Source: Pseudomonadota bacterium (GTDB taxonomy: Bacteria > Pseudomonadota > Alphaproteobacteria > Sphingomonadales > Sphingomonadaceae). From it: a stretch of DNA of 64,000 bases. The stretch spans positions 30,015 to 94,014 of the forward strand of contig JAEZIO010000037.1 in assembly GCA_023436615.1 (NCBI GenBank). Reading direction: 5' to 3'. Below are positions 19,544-29,122 of the stretch, in pieces. Within the stretch, counting starts at the first letter, position 1. Every line of letters begins with the position of its first letter. The position numbers were made by a program, and so were the translations under genes. The notes beneath the pieces were generated by a model, which saw only the letters and a program-made list of their open reading frames with translations, ran no database searches and was not told where the DNA came from.

Positions 19544-19974
19544 ATCCGCCCGAAATCCTGGTTGCCGACCTTGCGCCCGAACCCCGCAGCGGGCCTGTTG
19601 CGCGACACCAACGGGTTGGTTGCCTTCTCGAACTGCTCGGTGGTCTGGTCGAACAACTGGCGAAGCTCGACCACGTCCTTAACGAGCTCATCGGGGAACC
19701 GATGCGTCTCGACGCAGAAGCGGGCCGTCGATTCGATGAGTTCGGCAACCTTTGCGAGCGGCTCTGCTCCCAGCTGGCGGGCCTCGCCTTTCAGCGTGTG
19801 CGCCGGGATCACGAGCGCGGCGGTATTCTGCTCGCGCATCGCCTGCTCGATCTGCGCCACTGACTTCGTGCCGTCTTCGCGGAAGTAGCTGAGAATCCGG
19901 ATAAAGCCCGGCCCGAGCTCGCTCCGGCTCCGCTCGAAATGCACCCAGTCGACGATGTTCGTCTCGCCGGTCAC
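19540..19974 (-). CDS. Stand-alone histidine phosphotransfer (Hpt) protein
   Basis: Hpt proteins shuttle phosphate between hybrid kinases and response regulators. The 144-residue product has the Hpt core 'AHTLKGEARQLGA' with the phospho-acceptor His59, in a four-helix-bundle type sequence, followed by an unstructured basic tail ('RNRPAAGFGRKV'). It starts at GTG 19974 with GGAGA upstream. No kinase is adjacent; the nearest hybrid kinases in the window are at 38-46 kb. Partnership with them is possible but not supported by position. Confidence 0.88.
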   Translation of the reverse strand: MTGETNIVDWVHFERSRSELGPGFIRILSYFREDGTKSVAQIEQAMREQNTAALVIPAHTLKGEARQLGAEPLAKVAELIESTARFCVETHRFPDELVKDVVELRQLFDQTTEQFEKATNPLVSRNRPAAGFGRKVGNQDFGRI

Positions 19975-20051
19975 TTGGTTCTCCTCGGCGCCCAGCTGTT
20001 ACGGGCGGTGGTCCACGCCCCAGCAATTACGGCCAAAGAGTAAAATTTGGC

Positions 20052-21407
20052 TTATCGCGACCGGTCGAACGGGTTCTTCGGCGACCGCATCGTCAGCCGC
20101 AACGGAACGGGCCCAAGGCTCAGGTCCCGCCGCATCGAATTGAGCAGGTAGCGGCGGTAGCTCTCGGGAAGCTGGTCGACACGATTGCCGAACACGACGA
20201 AGGTCGGCGGCCGTGTTTTGACCTGCGTGATGTAGCGAAGCTTGATCCTCTTGCCGCCCGGCGCCGGGGGCGGATTGGCATCGACCGCGGCCTCGAACCA
20301 GCGATTGAGTTCACCAGTCGTCACGCGACGCGACCATTGCTCGCGAAGCTCGAAGGCGGCACCGAGCAGCTGGTCGATGCCCTTGCCGGTCTTCGCCGAA
20401 ACGGTGAGCACCGGAACGCCCTTGATCTGCGCGAGCCCTTCCTCGAGCGCCCCCTTGATGCCGTTGAACAGCGATGAGGCGTTCTCCGCCACGTCCCACT
20501 TGTTGACGGCGACGATCAGCGCTCGTCCCTCTTCGATCACATATTCGGCGATCCTGAGGTCCTGGGCCTCGAGCCCGCGCGTCGCGTCGAGAAGCAGGAT
20601 CGCGACCTCCGCATGCTCCATCGCCCGGCGCGCATCGGCGGTGGAAAGGCGCTCGAGCTTGTCGACCACCTTTGCGCGCTTCCTGAGGCCGGCCGTGTCG
20701 ACGAGGCGCACCCGCCGCCCCTGCCATTCCCAGTCCAGCGCAATCGAATCGCGCGTTATCCCGGCCTCCGGCCCGGTGATCAGCCGTTCCTCGCCGAGCA
20801 TTCGGTTGACCAGCGTCGACTTGCCGGCGTTCGGCCGTCCGATGATGGCAATCTTGAGGGGAGCGTCTGGATTGTCTTCGTCCGCAGGGCCCTCAGCATC
20901 GTCGCTCTCCCGCTCCACGAGTGGCCGCAGCGCCTGGAACAGGTCGGCGACGCCCTCGCCATGCTCCGCACTGAGCGCGATCGGGTCCCCGAAGCCGAGG
21001 CGATAGGCCTCGATCACGCCCGCTTCGGCGGCCCGAGATTCGGCTTTGTTGGCGACGAGCACGACGGGCGTCGCGCCGGCGCGCAGCCAGCGCGCGATCT
21101 CGGCGTCGAGCGGAGTTACCCCTTCGCGTGCATCGAGGACGAACAGGGCCGCGTCGGCGTCGCGGACCGCCGCCTCGGTCTGCTGTCGCATCCGGCCGGG
21201 GAGCGTCTGCGGATCCTCGTCCTCATAGCCGGCCGTATCGATCACTCGAAAGTCCAGCCCGAGCAGGCGCGCTTCGCCTTCGCGCCGATCGCGAGTCACG
21301 CCTGGCCGGTCGTCGACCAGAGCAAGCCTCTTGCCCACAAGGCGGTTGAACAGCGTCGATTTGCCGACGTTGGGGCGGCCGACAATGGCGACGGTGGGTA
21401 GCGGCAT
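20052..21407 (-). CDS. der: Ribosome-assembly GTPase Der (EngA)
   Basis: Der is a tandem-domain GTPase needed for 50S maturation. The 451-residue product has the first G domain with 'GRPNVGKSTLFNRL' (residues 9-22) and 'DTAGYEDED', the second with 'GRPNAGKSTLVNRML' near 190 and 'DTAGLRKRAKV', then a C-terminal KH-like domain with 'KLRYITQVKTRPPTFVVF'. It is the downstream partner of bamB and the TPR gene, an arrangement seen widely in proteobacteria, but here a palindromic repeat separates bamB from der. Confidence 0.96.
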   Translation of the reverse strand: MPLPTVAIVGRPNVGKSTLFNRLVGKRLALVDDRPGVTRDRREGEARLLGLDFRVIDTAGYEDEDPQTLPGRMRQQTEAAVRDADAALFVLDAREGVTPLDAEIARWLRAGATPVVLVANKAESRAAEAGVIEAYRLGFGDPIALSAEHGEGVADLFQALRPLVERESDDAEGPADEDNPDAPLKIAIIGRPNAGKSTLVNRMLGEERLITGPEAGITRDSIALDWEWQGRRVRLVDTAGLRKRAKVVDKLERLSTADARRAMEHAEVAILLLDATRGLEAQDLRIAEYVIEEGRALIVAVNKWDVAENASSLFNGIKGALEEGLAQIKGVPVLTVSAKTGKGIDQLLGAAFELREQWSRRVTTGELNRWFEAAVDANPPPAPGGKRIKLRYITQVKTRPPTFVVFGNRVDQLPESYRRYLLNSMRRDLSLGPVPLRLTMRSPKNPFDRSR

Positions 21408-21432
21408 GCTCGGCGCCTAGACGAACGTGCTC

Positions 21433-21499
21433 GTCATTGCGAGGCGCGGAGCGACGCGGCAATCCAGGCGCCGCTGGATTGCGCTATGCTCCCAATGAC
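21433..21499. repeat. Palindromic dispersed repeat, copy A
   Basis: The element is bounded by GTCATTG and CAATGAC and contains the inner inverted pair GCAATCCAG (21459-21467) and CTGGATTGC (21474-21482). It shares boundaries and the inner pair with copy B at 61877-61954. It lies between der and bamB and could form a hairpin in the bamB-der mRNA. It is REP-like in structure. Confidence 0.75.
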
Positions 21500-21503
21500 G
21501 AAG

Positions 21504-22832
21504 CTACCTGAACGCGCGCAGGCGGCCGTTGTCGTCGAGCACGTAGAGCGTCGAGTTGGCGACCACCGGCGGCAGGCTTACGCTTCCCCCGACGTTCGTC
21601 TGACCCTGGACGGCGCCCGTCGTCGGATCGGCGAAAATCAGGGCGCCCTGCGTGCTGGCGACGATCAGCCGTCCGCCGGCAAGGACCGGCCCCGTGTAGC
21701 TGATGAGCCCGCTCTTGGAACGCGAGTGGCGGAATTCCGGAAGCTGGGTGATCCAGCGGACCTTCCCGGTCGCCCGGGCGATGGCCATCAGCTTGCCATC
21801 GCTGGTCACGACGAACACCCAGTCGCCCGCGACCCACGGCGTTGCGATGCCGGCCAGGTTGAGCTCCCACATGCGCTGCCCGGTGATCAGCTCCAGCGCG
21901 ACCATTCGTCCGCCCTGGCCGATTGCAATGACCTGCCCGCTGTCGATGACCGGATCGGCATCGATATCCGACAGCGACGAGACGCTGGTACGTATGCTCG
22001 TCCGCGCCAGCGCGTCCTGCCAGACTGCACGGCCGTTCTCGTAGCGGTAGGCGTTGAGCTCGCCCGACGAGAAGCCGGCGACGACGGTGCCCTGCGCGAA
22101 GGCCGGCGAGGCGACGCCGAACACGCCAGCGATCTCGAGGGCGGCGGCTTCGCTCCAGTTGGTGGAGCCGTCCGCCGTCTTGAGCGAATAAATCTGATTG
22201 TCCTGGCTCATGACGTAGAGCGCGTCGCCGGCGATGGTCGGGGAGCCTCGCATGGGTCCGCCCGGACGGACCTGCCACACCGCACTGCCGTTCGAGGCGT
22301 CGAGAGCGGCGACGAACCCGAGGCCGTTCGTCGCGTAGATTCGTCCGTTGGCGAAGGCCAGGCCGCCGCCGAACAGAGCGGCGTCGTTGCCCTTCTCGAC
22401 GCCGAACCGGCTGCTCCAGACGAGCGCGCCGGTTTGCGCGTCGAAGCCGCGGACGGTCGCCGTGGTGTCGATCGTGTAGACCCTGCCGTCGCCGACGACC
22501 GGGGACGCCGCAAGCCGCGCGGACAGGCTGGTGCCCTGCCCTATCGACGCCTGCCACGCCTGCGCGATCGAGCTGCCAAGGGCAACGTGCCCCATCGCCT
22601 TGGCCGCATTGCCGCCCGACTGCGACCAATCGGCGTTCACCTGTGGCGCCGGAAGCGCCATGGGCAGCGCCGCCGTTGCGGGATCGATGGCGACGTCGGA
22701 TTCGCTCGCCAGAACCGCGATGCGTTCGCCCACGACCGGTGTTTTCGGCGCGCCTTTCTTGAGTATTCCGCAGCCGCCGGCCGCGAACGCTGCTGCGACG
22801 AGCGCTGCAATCTTCAACTGCTTCAACGTCAT
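21504..22832 (-). CDS. bamB: Outer-membrane assembly lipoprotein BamB
   Basis: BamB is the beta-propeller lipoprotein of the BAM complex. The 442-residue product has a lipoprotein signal with Cys21 ('AAGGCG'), then repeated propeller blades with PQQ-like motifs such as 'SPVVGDGRVYTIDTTATVRGFDAQTGALVWS', 'GRIYATNGLGFVAALDA' and 'GQVIAIGQGGRMVALELITGQRMWE'. The start overlaps the TPR gene stop by 4 nt. Downstream is der, giving the conserved TPR-bamB-der order. Confidence 0.92.
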   Translation of the reverse strand: MTLKQLKIAALVAAAFAAGGCGILKKGAPKTPVVGERIAVLASESDVAIDPATAALPMALPAPQVNADWSQSGGNAAKAMGHVALGSSIAQAWQASIGQGTSLSARLAASPVVGDGRVYTIDTTATVRGFDAQTGALVWSSRFGVEKGNDAALFGGGLAFANGRIYATNGLGFVAALDASNGSAVWQVRPGGPMRGSPTIAGDALYVMSQDNQIYSLKTADGSTNWSEAAALEIAGVFGVASPAFAQGTVVAGFSSGELNAYRYENGRAVWQDALARTSIRTSVSSLSDIDADPVIDSGQVIAIGQGGRMVALELITGQRMWELNLAGIATPWVAGDWVFVVTSDGKLMAIARATGKVRWITQLPEFRHSRSKSGLISYTGPVLAGGRLIVASTQGALIFADPTTGAVQGQTNVGGSVSLPPVVANSTLYVLDDNGRLRAFR

Positions 22833-23545
22833 TGAGTACTTCCTGGCTGGGCGTTCTGCGGGGCAGAGGCGGTGGCATCGATGCCGAGCGTGCCCGCTAT
22901 CTGCACCGCGCGATTACGAAGGCTGTCCGGAACCTGCTTGTCGGCCGCGATCGCTGCGAACAGCCGTCCGGCCTTGTCCCTTTGTCCCTGCTTCAAATAG
23001 GCCATTGCGGTCATCTCGCCGGCCGCTCCGAACCACGGCTCGCCGGGCTTCGCGAGAGGCTCGAGGCGCGCGATCACCTCTTCGGGCTTGAGCCTGTCGA
23101 ATTCGAGCGCGGTTGCGCGGACGAGGCCGATGTTTCGGAAAGCATCGGGCATGTCGTCGTCGCTCGAAAGCGTGCGATATCTCGCCAGCGCCGTGTTGGT
23201 GTCATTGGTCTCCAGCGCGAGCGCGGCGTCGGTCAACGTCGAAAGCCCGCGGACTATCTCGTTGTCCGATTGCTGGAGCGGTTGCAGGCGCCGCTTCGCC
23301 TGGTCGTTCCTGCCCGCGGCGATATCGGCGAATATGCCGCTGAGCTCCTCCGACCGGTCGGCCGACTTCGCTTGCTGCCTGTTCTCCCAGTAGAGATAGG
23401 CTGCCGTCGCGACCAGGAACAGCACGACCGCGGCAATCAGCCACTTTCCGTACCGTTTCGCGAATTGCTCCATCTGGTCGCGGCGCAGGTTCTCGTCGAC
23501 CTCGCGCAGGAAGGACTCGTTGGGAGTGTCAGGAGGTAGCGCCAA
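22829..23545 (-). CDS. YfgM-like TPR-domain inner-membrane protein
   Basis: The 238-residue product has a cytoplasmic N-terminus with 'FLREVDENLRRDQMEQFAKRYGKWL', one membrane span at about 33-52, and a periplasmic helical region of TPR type. This is the YfgM/Tol-Pal-associated TPR architecture, thought to work with SecYEG and periplasmic chaperones. It starts at a TTG with GAGG nearby. The 4-nt overlap with bamB indicates co-expression of an envelope-assembly unit. Confidence 0.85.
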   Translation of the reverse strand: MALPPDTPNESFLREVDENLRRDQMEQFAKRYGKWLIAAVVLFLVATAAYLYWENRQQAKSADRSEELSGIFADIAAGRNDQAKRRLQPLQQSDNEIVRGLSTLTDAALALETNDTNTALARYRTLSSDDDMPDAFRNIGLVRATALEFDRLKPEEVIARLEPLAKPGEPWFGAAGEMTAMAYLKQGQRDKAGRLFAAIAADKQVPDSLRNRAVQIAGTLGIDATASAPQNAQPGSTQ

Positions 23546-23630
23546 AGAGTGCCTCGAAAAGGAACGATAAGGACGATGCGGGACAGCTTCCTTCCCCGCT
23601 GCAGATGAACGGAAGCTGGCGGCGCTTCGT

Positions 23631-23665
23631 CTAGCGGCTGCGATGCGAAACGCAAAGGCCGCTAG
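23631..23665. terminator. Inverted repeat at the end of the permease-peptidase gene
   Basis: CTAGCGGC (23631-23638) and GCCGCTAG (23658-23665) form an 8-bp stem that includes the stop codon of the minus-strand gene ending at 23662. There is no T-run, so intrinsic termination is uncertain. Confidence 0.35.
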
Positions 23666-26600
23666 CTCGCGGTCACCTCCTTCACATTGTCGTCGCTGTT
23701 GCGGTCGATGTAGAAATTATAGGGATCCACGCCGGCAAAGGCGGGCTTGGCCTTGCTTGCGATCGTGATGCGCTGGGATCCGTCGTGGAGCCGCTCCCGG
23801 CCCAGCACGACGACGTTCTTCGAGGAGAAGGCGCCGAGACCCGGACGGGCCGTGAAGAGGCCGACCTCGATCGGTTCGTCCAGCTTCGCTTTTTTCTCGT
23901 CGCCCTTGCCGTTCGCATAATATTTGTCGGCCACGACGGTCAGCGTCGTCGTCCAGCCGTCACCCGTCCTGCGCGTCGTCGCGTCCTTCACCTTGAGATC
24001 GTAGAGCGTGATCCGCTCGAAGAGGTCCGTGATCAGCTGCTGCTGCTCCGGCGTTTTCGCTTCCTTCCGGAATTCATCGATGAGGTCCGTCGAGCGAAGG
24101 TAGGGCGCGCCCTTGAACCGGAACCTGTTCGCGAAGCGGGCAAGCGCGCGATCGACAGCCGCCTCGCCGAGCCGCTCCTGGAGCAGGTACATCGCCACGG
24201 CACCCTTGCGGTAATGGATATAGGCCTGGTTTTCCACGCGGTTCAGCGGGAGCTCCTCGACGGCCTCGCCTTTCCGCTGGCTCAGATAATTGTCCAGCTC
24301 GTACTTGAGGAAGCGGCGGATCTGGTCCGCGCCGTAGAGGTGCTTCATCACCATCAGCGCGGAATATTGGGCGAGCGTTTCGCTGGTCAGCGTCCCGCCC
24401 TGCATGTCGGCGCCGATGACCTGGTGCGCCCAGTATTGGTGGGCGATCTCGTGGGCGATCACGTAGGTGGTGAAGTCGATCTTCTCGGGATCGTTGGTCT
24501 TGGCGTTGAACCCGATCGATTCCGAATAGGGCATGGTCCCGGCGAACGCCTGGGCGAAGCTCGAATAGCCCGGAAACTCGATGATCCGCGCGTAGTCGAA
24601 CTGGTAGGGCCCGAAATTCGCTCGATAATAATCGAGCGCGGCGCCCATCGCGCGAAGCATCTTGGGCACGTTCCAGTCGTGGCCGCGGTTGTAGAACACC
24701 AAAAGCTTCACGCCATTGTGGTCGCGACTCGCCACTTCATAGTCGGCCGACTGGATCGAGAAGAAGTTAAGGATCGGGGCCGGGCTGACGAAATGCGCCG
24801 TGCGCCGGCCGTTCGCTTTTACGTCTGAAACCCGGCTCCCCGGTGCGATCGGAATCTGATCCGCGTCGGTCGTGACGGTGATGTCCGACTTGACCCAGTC
24901 AGAACCGATATAATTTCGGCCGGTCGCCTTCAGGTCTTCGAGCTTCGCCGGTCGGAGTTCCGGCGGCAGGCCCTGCCGGCGCCGCTTGGCCCGGTCGCTC
25001 AGCAGGTTCTGGCGGTTCATTCCGATTACCGGCGCGAATGCGAAATTGTTCACGAACGTGCCGTTGCTGACGATGTCCGTGGCCGGCGCGCTAGCCCGGA
25101 AGCCGCGCCGCCACAGCCGCGACTGGAAGGTGAGCGTGGTCGTCGCTCCGGGCGCGAGGGGAGTGTCAAAGCGGTATATCCGGTAGCCGAATTTTTGGTC
25201 GTCCGAGACGAGCTTGGCGCCCGCCAGGTCGAGCTTCAGGAACTCGACGTCCTGGCTGCCCTTGCGGACGTGAACGTCGCGGATCGGCGCATTGGTCGTG
25301 TTCTTCAGGTCGTAGCGGCCGTCGACCAGGAGCTTCCGCTCCTTCGGGAACAGCTGGACGTCGAGCTTGACGTCGGTCAGCGTCGGCCGGGGAAGCGATT
25401 CATATTTCAGGTACTTGCGCTCGAGGTCGGCGGAGAACTTTTCCGCATCGTCCGAGGTCACGTAGCGGTTGAGGACCTTGATGTTGTAATAGGCGTAAGC
25501 GCCCGTCGCGATCATTCCCGCAGCGGCGACCGCCACAATCACCATCGGCGTACCGATTGCAGTGCGCCGCATGCGCCGGGCGCGAACGCGCAGCCCGAGA
25601 TCCGTCCCGCGAGGCCAAAGCAGGTGCGCGACGACCGCCAGGATCAGAGCGAACAGGCCCCAGTAGAGTTGCATCCAGGCAGCACCGGTCCAGAAACCCG
25701 CCGTGCCGTTGAAATCGCTGAGTGGCACGCTCGGCGTCGCGCCGTAATTATAGAGCGGGTTCGAATAGCCCATGTTCGACAGGAAAATGGTGCCGACGAA
25801 CCACACGAACATGATTGCCCAGCCGACATATTTGTTGGGGCTGAGCACCTGCGCGAAGACGGACAGCACCGCGATCAGCAGCCCGTCGATCGCGGCGGGA
25901 ACGATGAACCAGGCCACATATTCGGCGATGCCCAGGCGGTTCGCGCCTTCGACGAGTTGGTAGAACAGGCCGGTGACGAGCGCGGCGACGTTCACCAGCA
26001 GCAGAACCAGGAAGATCGCGACGATCTTGGGGACGGTCATGATCCAGGCCGGAACCGGGGTCGAATCCAGGATTTCGTTGAGCTTGCGGTCGCGCTCGCG
26101 CCAGACCAGCTCGCCACCGTAGAAGACCGCGATCATGATGATGACGGCGCCGAACCCGCCTCGGATGTTGCTGATCGTCGCCGCCAAGGTCGGATAGTCG
26201 GTGGTCCCGTAAGTGGATTGGCCGAGCCACAGCGACGCCGCCGTGTTGCCGATTCCGAACAGCATCAGCACGATCAGGCCGGGGCTGGTCAGCACTTGTC
26301 GGGCTTCGACGCGCACGCGGGTCGCGAATTGAGTCCAGCGCGAGGGCGTCGAATCGCGAGCAACGATCGCCTCCCCGCCAAGGGACGGCGTCACGGAAGC
26401 GATCTTCGCCGCCCGGGCCTCGCGCTTCGCCAGCTTGCGCAGCTTGCGCTTCGACGGCGCCCGCTCGCTCATCGAGAAGCGCCATAGGGTGAAAGCGAGG
26501 AACAGGATGCCCAGGACAATGGTGTATGCGCGGTTGAACAGGAGCGTGCCGCCAAGCTCGACCAGGCGGCTGTTCATCTCGCTTTGCGTCCAATAGCGAG

Positions 26601-27258
26601 TCGCCTCGCGCAACGCGCCGTTCCCGAGCGGTTCCCAGAGAGCGAAAATCTCGCGGTACTCGATCTTCTGCCCGACGATGCTGGTCGTGACGAGATAGCC
26701 CATCACCAGCAGCACCGTGCCGATGTAAGCCGCCATCATCGACCGCAGCGTGGTTGCCAGCGCGAACAGCAGCGCGCTGGTCATGAAGATGTTCGGAATT
26801 GCGAAGAGCGCGTAGTTCCACGCGTAATACGAGAGCTTCTGCGGACCCACCGTCTCCGGATCGACCCACGGCATCATCGACCCGATCGCCATCCCCAACG
26901 GCACGGCCGCATAGCCGATCCAGGCCACCATGAGGCCGCCGAGGAAGCGGCCGAGGACGATCTGGCTTTTGGTCACTGGCGTCGCCCGGACAATCGGAGC
27001 GAAGCCGCTGGTGTCGTCGCGGACGATTGCGTTGGCGACGAACGCGGTGACGATGAACAGATAGAAAAGAGTCAGGATCGCGGTCGTTATTGCGATCGCG
27101 TAGGGCGAGTTCTCGTGCACGGACCCCGGCGTTCCGATGCTGACGTTTTCGCTTGCGGTGATCCCGAAGCCAAGCAGGAAGAAGATCGCGATTGCGACCC
27201 AGAACACGGGGTTGCGGAGCTGGTAGCGGATTTCGAACCGCGTGATTCCGAACAGCAT
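23662..27258 (-). CDS. ABC-2 type permease fused to an M1 family metallopeptidase
   Basis: From the ATG at 27258, which has GGAGG seven bases upstream (a TTG at 27264 is the alternative), the product is 1198 residues. The N-terminal half to about residue 570 is polytopic, starting 'MLFGITRFEIRYQLRNPVFW' as in ABC-2 permeases, with two sets of spans joined by a charged loop. The C-terminal part has a beta-rich lead-in and the zinc peptidase motif 'HEIAHQYWAHQ' at about 936, with 'LTSETLAQYSALMVM' providing the downstream Glu ligand, as in M1 aminopeptidases. The ATPase gene lies 14 bp upstream in the same operon. Substrate unknown. Confidence 0.9.
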   Translation of the reverse strand: MLFGITRFEIRYQLRNPVFWVAIAIFFLLGFGITASENVSIGTPGSVHENSPYAIAITTAILTLFYLFIVTAFVANAIVRDDTSGFAPIVRATPVTKSQIVLGRFLGGLMVAWIGYAAVPLGMAIGSMMPWVDPETVGPQKLSYYAWNYALFAIPNIFMTSALLFALATTLRSMMAAYIGTVLLVMGYLVTTSIVGQKIEYREIFALWEPLGNGALREATRYWTQSEMNSRLVELGGTLLFNRAYTIVLGILFLAFTLWRFSMSERAPSKRKLRKLAKREARAAKIASVTPSLGGEAIVARDSTPSRWTQFATRVRVEARQVLTSPGLIVLMLFGIGNTAASLWLGQSTYGTTDYPTLAATISNIRGGFGAVIIMIAVFYGGELVWRERDRKLNEILDSTPVPAWIMTVPKIVAIFLVLLLVNVAALVTGLFYQLVEGANRLGIAEYVAWFIVPAAIDGLLIAVLSVFAQVLSPNKYVGWAIMFVWFVGTIFLSNMGYSNPLYNYGATPSVPLSDFNGTAGFWTGAAWMQLYWGLFALILAVVAHLLWPRGTDLGLRVRARRMRRTAIGTPMVIVAVAAAGMIATGAYAYYNIKVLNRYVTSDDAEKFSADLERKYLKYESLPRPTLTDVKLDVQLFPKERKLLVDGRYDLKNTTNAPIRDVHVRKGSQDVEFLKLDLAGAKLVSDDQKFGYRIYRFDTPLAPGATTTLTFQSRLWRRGFRASAPATDIVSNGTFVNNFAFAPVIGMNRQNLLSDRAKRRRQGLPPELRPAKLEDLKATGRNYIGSDWVKSDITVTTDADQIPIAPGSRVSDVKANGRRTAHFVSPAPILNFFSIQSADYEVASRDHNGVKLLVFYNRGHDWNVPKMLRAMGAALDYYRANFGPYQFDYARIIEFPGYSSFAQAFAGTMPYSESIGFNAKTNDPEKIDFTTYVIAHEIAHQYWAHQVIGADMQGGTLTSETLAQYSALMVMKHLYGADQIRRFLKYELDNYLSQRKGEAVEELPLNRVENQAYIHYRKGAVAMYLLQERLGEAAVDRALARFANRFRFKGAPYLRSTDLIDEFRKEAKTPEQQQLITDLFERITLYDLKVKDATTRRTGDGWTTTLTVVADKYYANGKGDEKKAKLDEPIEVGLFTARPGLGAFSSKNVVVLGRERLHDGSQRITIASKAKPAFAGVDPYNFYIDRNSDDNVKEVTAS

Positions 27259-27272
27259 CTCCAAGCCTCCGC

Positions 27273-28148
27273 TCAGGCCGCGCGGCGCAGGGTCGCGAGC
27301 GTCGAGAAGTACACATCCTCGAGACCGCCTTCGACCGGCTCGAAGCCTTTCGGCTGGGTGTCGGAAAGCACGTGGATGATCGTCTTGCCCGCGAACAGGC
27401 GGGTCGAGATCACCTCATGGCTCTGCTGGTATTGCTCGAGCTCGCTGTGATCGATGGTTTTCTTCCAGATGCGGCCGCGGCTCGATGCGATGAGCTCCGA
27501 CGGGCTTCCCTCCAGCTGCACGCGGCCGTTGGCGAGCACCGCCATGCGCGGGCACAAATCGGCGACGTCGTCGACGATGTGCGTCGAAAGGATCACGACG
27601 ACGTTGTCGCCGATGGCTGCGAGCAGGTTGAGGAAGCGGTTGCGCTCTTCCGGGTCGAGGCCGGCGGTCGGCTCGTCGACGATGATCAGCTCCGGATTGC
27701 CGATCAGCGCCTGCGCAATTCCGAACCGCTGCCGCATGCCGCCGGAGAAGCCGGCGATGGACTTGTCGCGCACTGCCCACAGGTTCGTCTGGTTTAAAAG
27801 CGTCTCGACGACGGACTTGCGCTCGCCGCGACCGGTGATGCCCTTCAGCACCGCGACCTGATCGAGCATCGCGTAGGCGGAAACCCGCGGGTAAACGCCG
27901 AAGTCCTGCGGCAGATAGCCGAGGCGGCGGCGAAGCTTGTCGGGCTCCGCAAGGACGTCGATGTCGCCGAAGCGGATCGAGCCCTGCGTTGGCTCCTGGA
28001 GCGTTGCAACCGTGCGCATCAGCGTCGACTTGCCGGCGCCGTTCGGGCCCAAAAGGCCGAACATCCCGCGCGGGATCGACAGGTTCACGTCGTCGAGCGC
28101 GACGGTACCGTTCGCATAGGTGTGCGAAAGCTTCTCAATCTCGAGCAT
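27273..28148 (-). CDS. ABC transporter ATP-binding protein
   Basis: The 291-residue ATPase has Walker A 'GPNGAGKST' near 35-43, the Q-loop region 'LGYLPQDFG', signature 'FSGGMRQRFGIAQAL', Walker B 'LIIVDEPTAGLDP' and a switch His in 'VVILSTHIVDDV'. It is of the ABC-2/CcmA-like export type with a C-terminal extension. It is 14 bp upstream of the permease-peptidase fusion and is presumably its motor, so the pair forms a complete transporter. Confidence 0.93.
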   Translation of the reverse strand: MLEIEKLSHTYANGTVALDDVNLSIPRGMFGLLGPNGAGKSTLMRTVATLQEPTQGSIRFGDIDVLAEPDKLRRRLGYLPQDFGVYPRVSAYAMLDQVAVLKGITGRGERKSVVETLLNQTNLWAVRDKSIAGFSGGMRQRFGIAQALIGNPELIIVDEPTAGLDPEERNRFLNLLAAIGDNVVVILSTHIVDDVADLCPRMAVLANGRVQLEGSPSELIASSRGRIWKKTIDHSELEQYQQSHEVISTRLFAGKTIIHVLSDTQPKGFEPVEGGLEDVYFSTLATLRRAA

Positions 28149-28255
28149 TGTTCCCCCCGGAAGCGCTATTTGCCCGGCCTAACCCGCTGATCTTTCCTCA
28201 GCAACCGCACCAGCGGCTATTTCGACAAACGGCAGGCGGGGCTTGAGGAACGGCG

Positions 28256-29122
28256 CTATTTTGGCCGGTAGGTCTGGTCCGCGGAGGGGAAGCTTCGCGA
28301 GCGAACTTCGGCTGCATAGGTCTCCGCCGCCTGGCCGATTTCGGTCGCAAGGTCGTGGTAGCGCTTCACGAAGCGCGGAGTGCGCTCGAACAGCCCGAGC
28401 ATGTCTTCGGTGACGAGAACCTGCCCGTCGCATTCGGCCGACGCGCCGATCCCGATCACCGGGATCGCGACCTCTTTCGCTACGCGCGTCGCAATCGTCT
28501 CCATCACGCCTTCGACCACCAAACAAAAGGCGCCGGCGTCCGCGACCGCGCGGGCGTCAGCGAGGATCTTTTCCGCTTCGGCGCCTTCCTTGCCGCGCAC
28601 GCCATAGCCGCCGAGCACGTTCACCGCCTGCGGCGTCAGGCCGACATGCCCAATCACTGGAATGCCGCGGTGCGACAGGAAGTCGATGGTGGGCGCGATC
28701 GCTTCGCCCCCTTCCATTTTCACGGCCGCGCAGCCGGTTTCCTTCATCACTCGCGATGCGCTTTCGAACGCCAGCTCGGGCGAGGCTTCGTAGCTTCCGA
28801 ACGGCATGTCGACGCCTACCAAAGCATGCCAGCTTCCACGCACCACCGCGGCGCCGTGCGCGCACATCATCTCAAGCGTCACGGGGATCGTCGACGGCAG
28901 GCCGTAGATGACCTGCCCCAGGCTGTCTCCGACCAGCAGCATGTCGCAATGCGGGTCGAGCAGTTGCGCCATTCGCATCGTGTAGGCCGTAAGCATCACG
29001 ATCGGCTGTTCAGTCCGCCCTTCGTTCTTGCGGGCGCGGATCGAGGGAACGGTGGTGCGTTTGCCCGGGACCGGCGACGGCGTTGCGCGGCTCGTGCCGG
29101 TGTCGATAGTGACCTTTGACAT
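28256..29122 (-). CDS. panB: 3-methyl-2-oxobutanoate hydroxymethyltransferase PanB
   Basis: PanB makes ketopantoate from alpha-ketoisovalerate and methylene-THF, the first step of pantothenate synthesis. The 288-residue product carries 'VMLTAYTMRMAQLLD', 'MLLVGDSLGQVIYG', 'VKMEGGEAIAPTIDFL', 'IPVIGHVGLTPQAVNVLGG' and 'IPVIGIGASAECDGQVLV'. It has about 30 extra N-terminal residues compared with E. coli PanB, partly low complexity; an internal start cannot be excluded. It is not next to panC or panE. Confidence 0.95.
   Translation of the reverse strand: MSKVTIDTGTSRATPSPVPGKRTTVPSIRARKNEGRTEQPIVMLTAYTMRMAQLLDPHCDMLLVGDSLGQVIYGLPSTIPVTLEMMCAHGAAVVRGSWHALVGVDMPFGSYEASPELAFESASRVMKETGCAAVKMEGGEAIAPTIDFLSHRGIPVIGHVGLTPQAVNVLGGYGVRGKEGAEAEKILADARAVADAGAFCLVVEGVMETIATRVAKEVAIPVIGIGASAECDGQVLVTEDMLGLFERTPRFVKRYHDLATEIGQAAETYAAEVRSRSFPSADQTYRPK

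Noticed and set aside
25195..26487. 430-codon plus-strand open frame opposite the permease-peptidase gene
   Set aside because: Arg/Asp/His-rich shadow composition and no start signal; the minus-strand gene is well supported.
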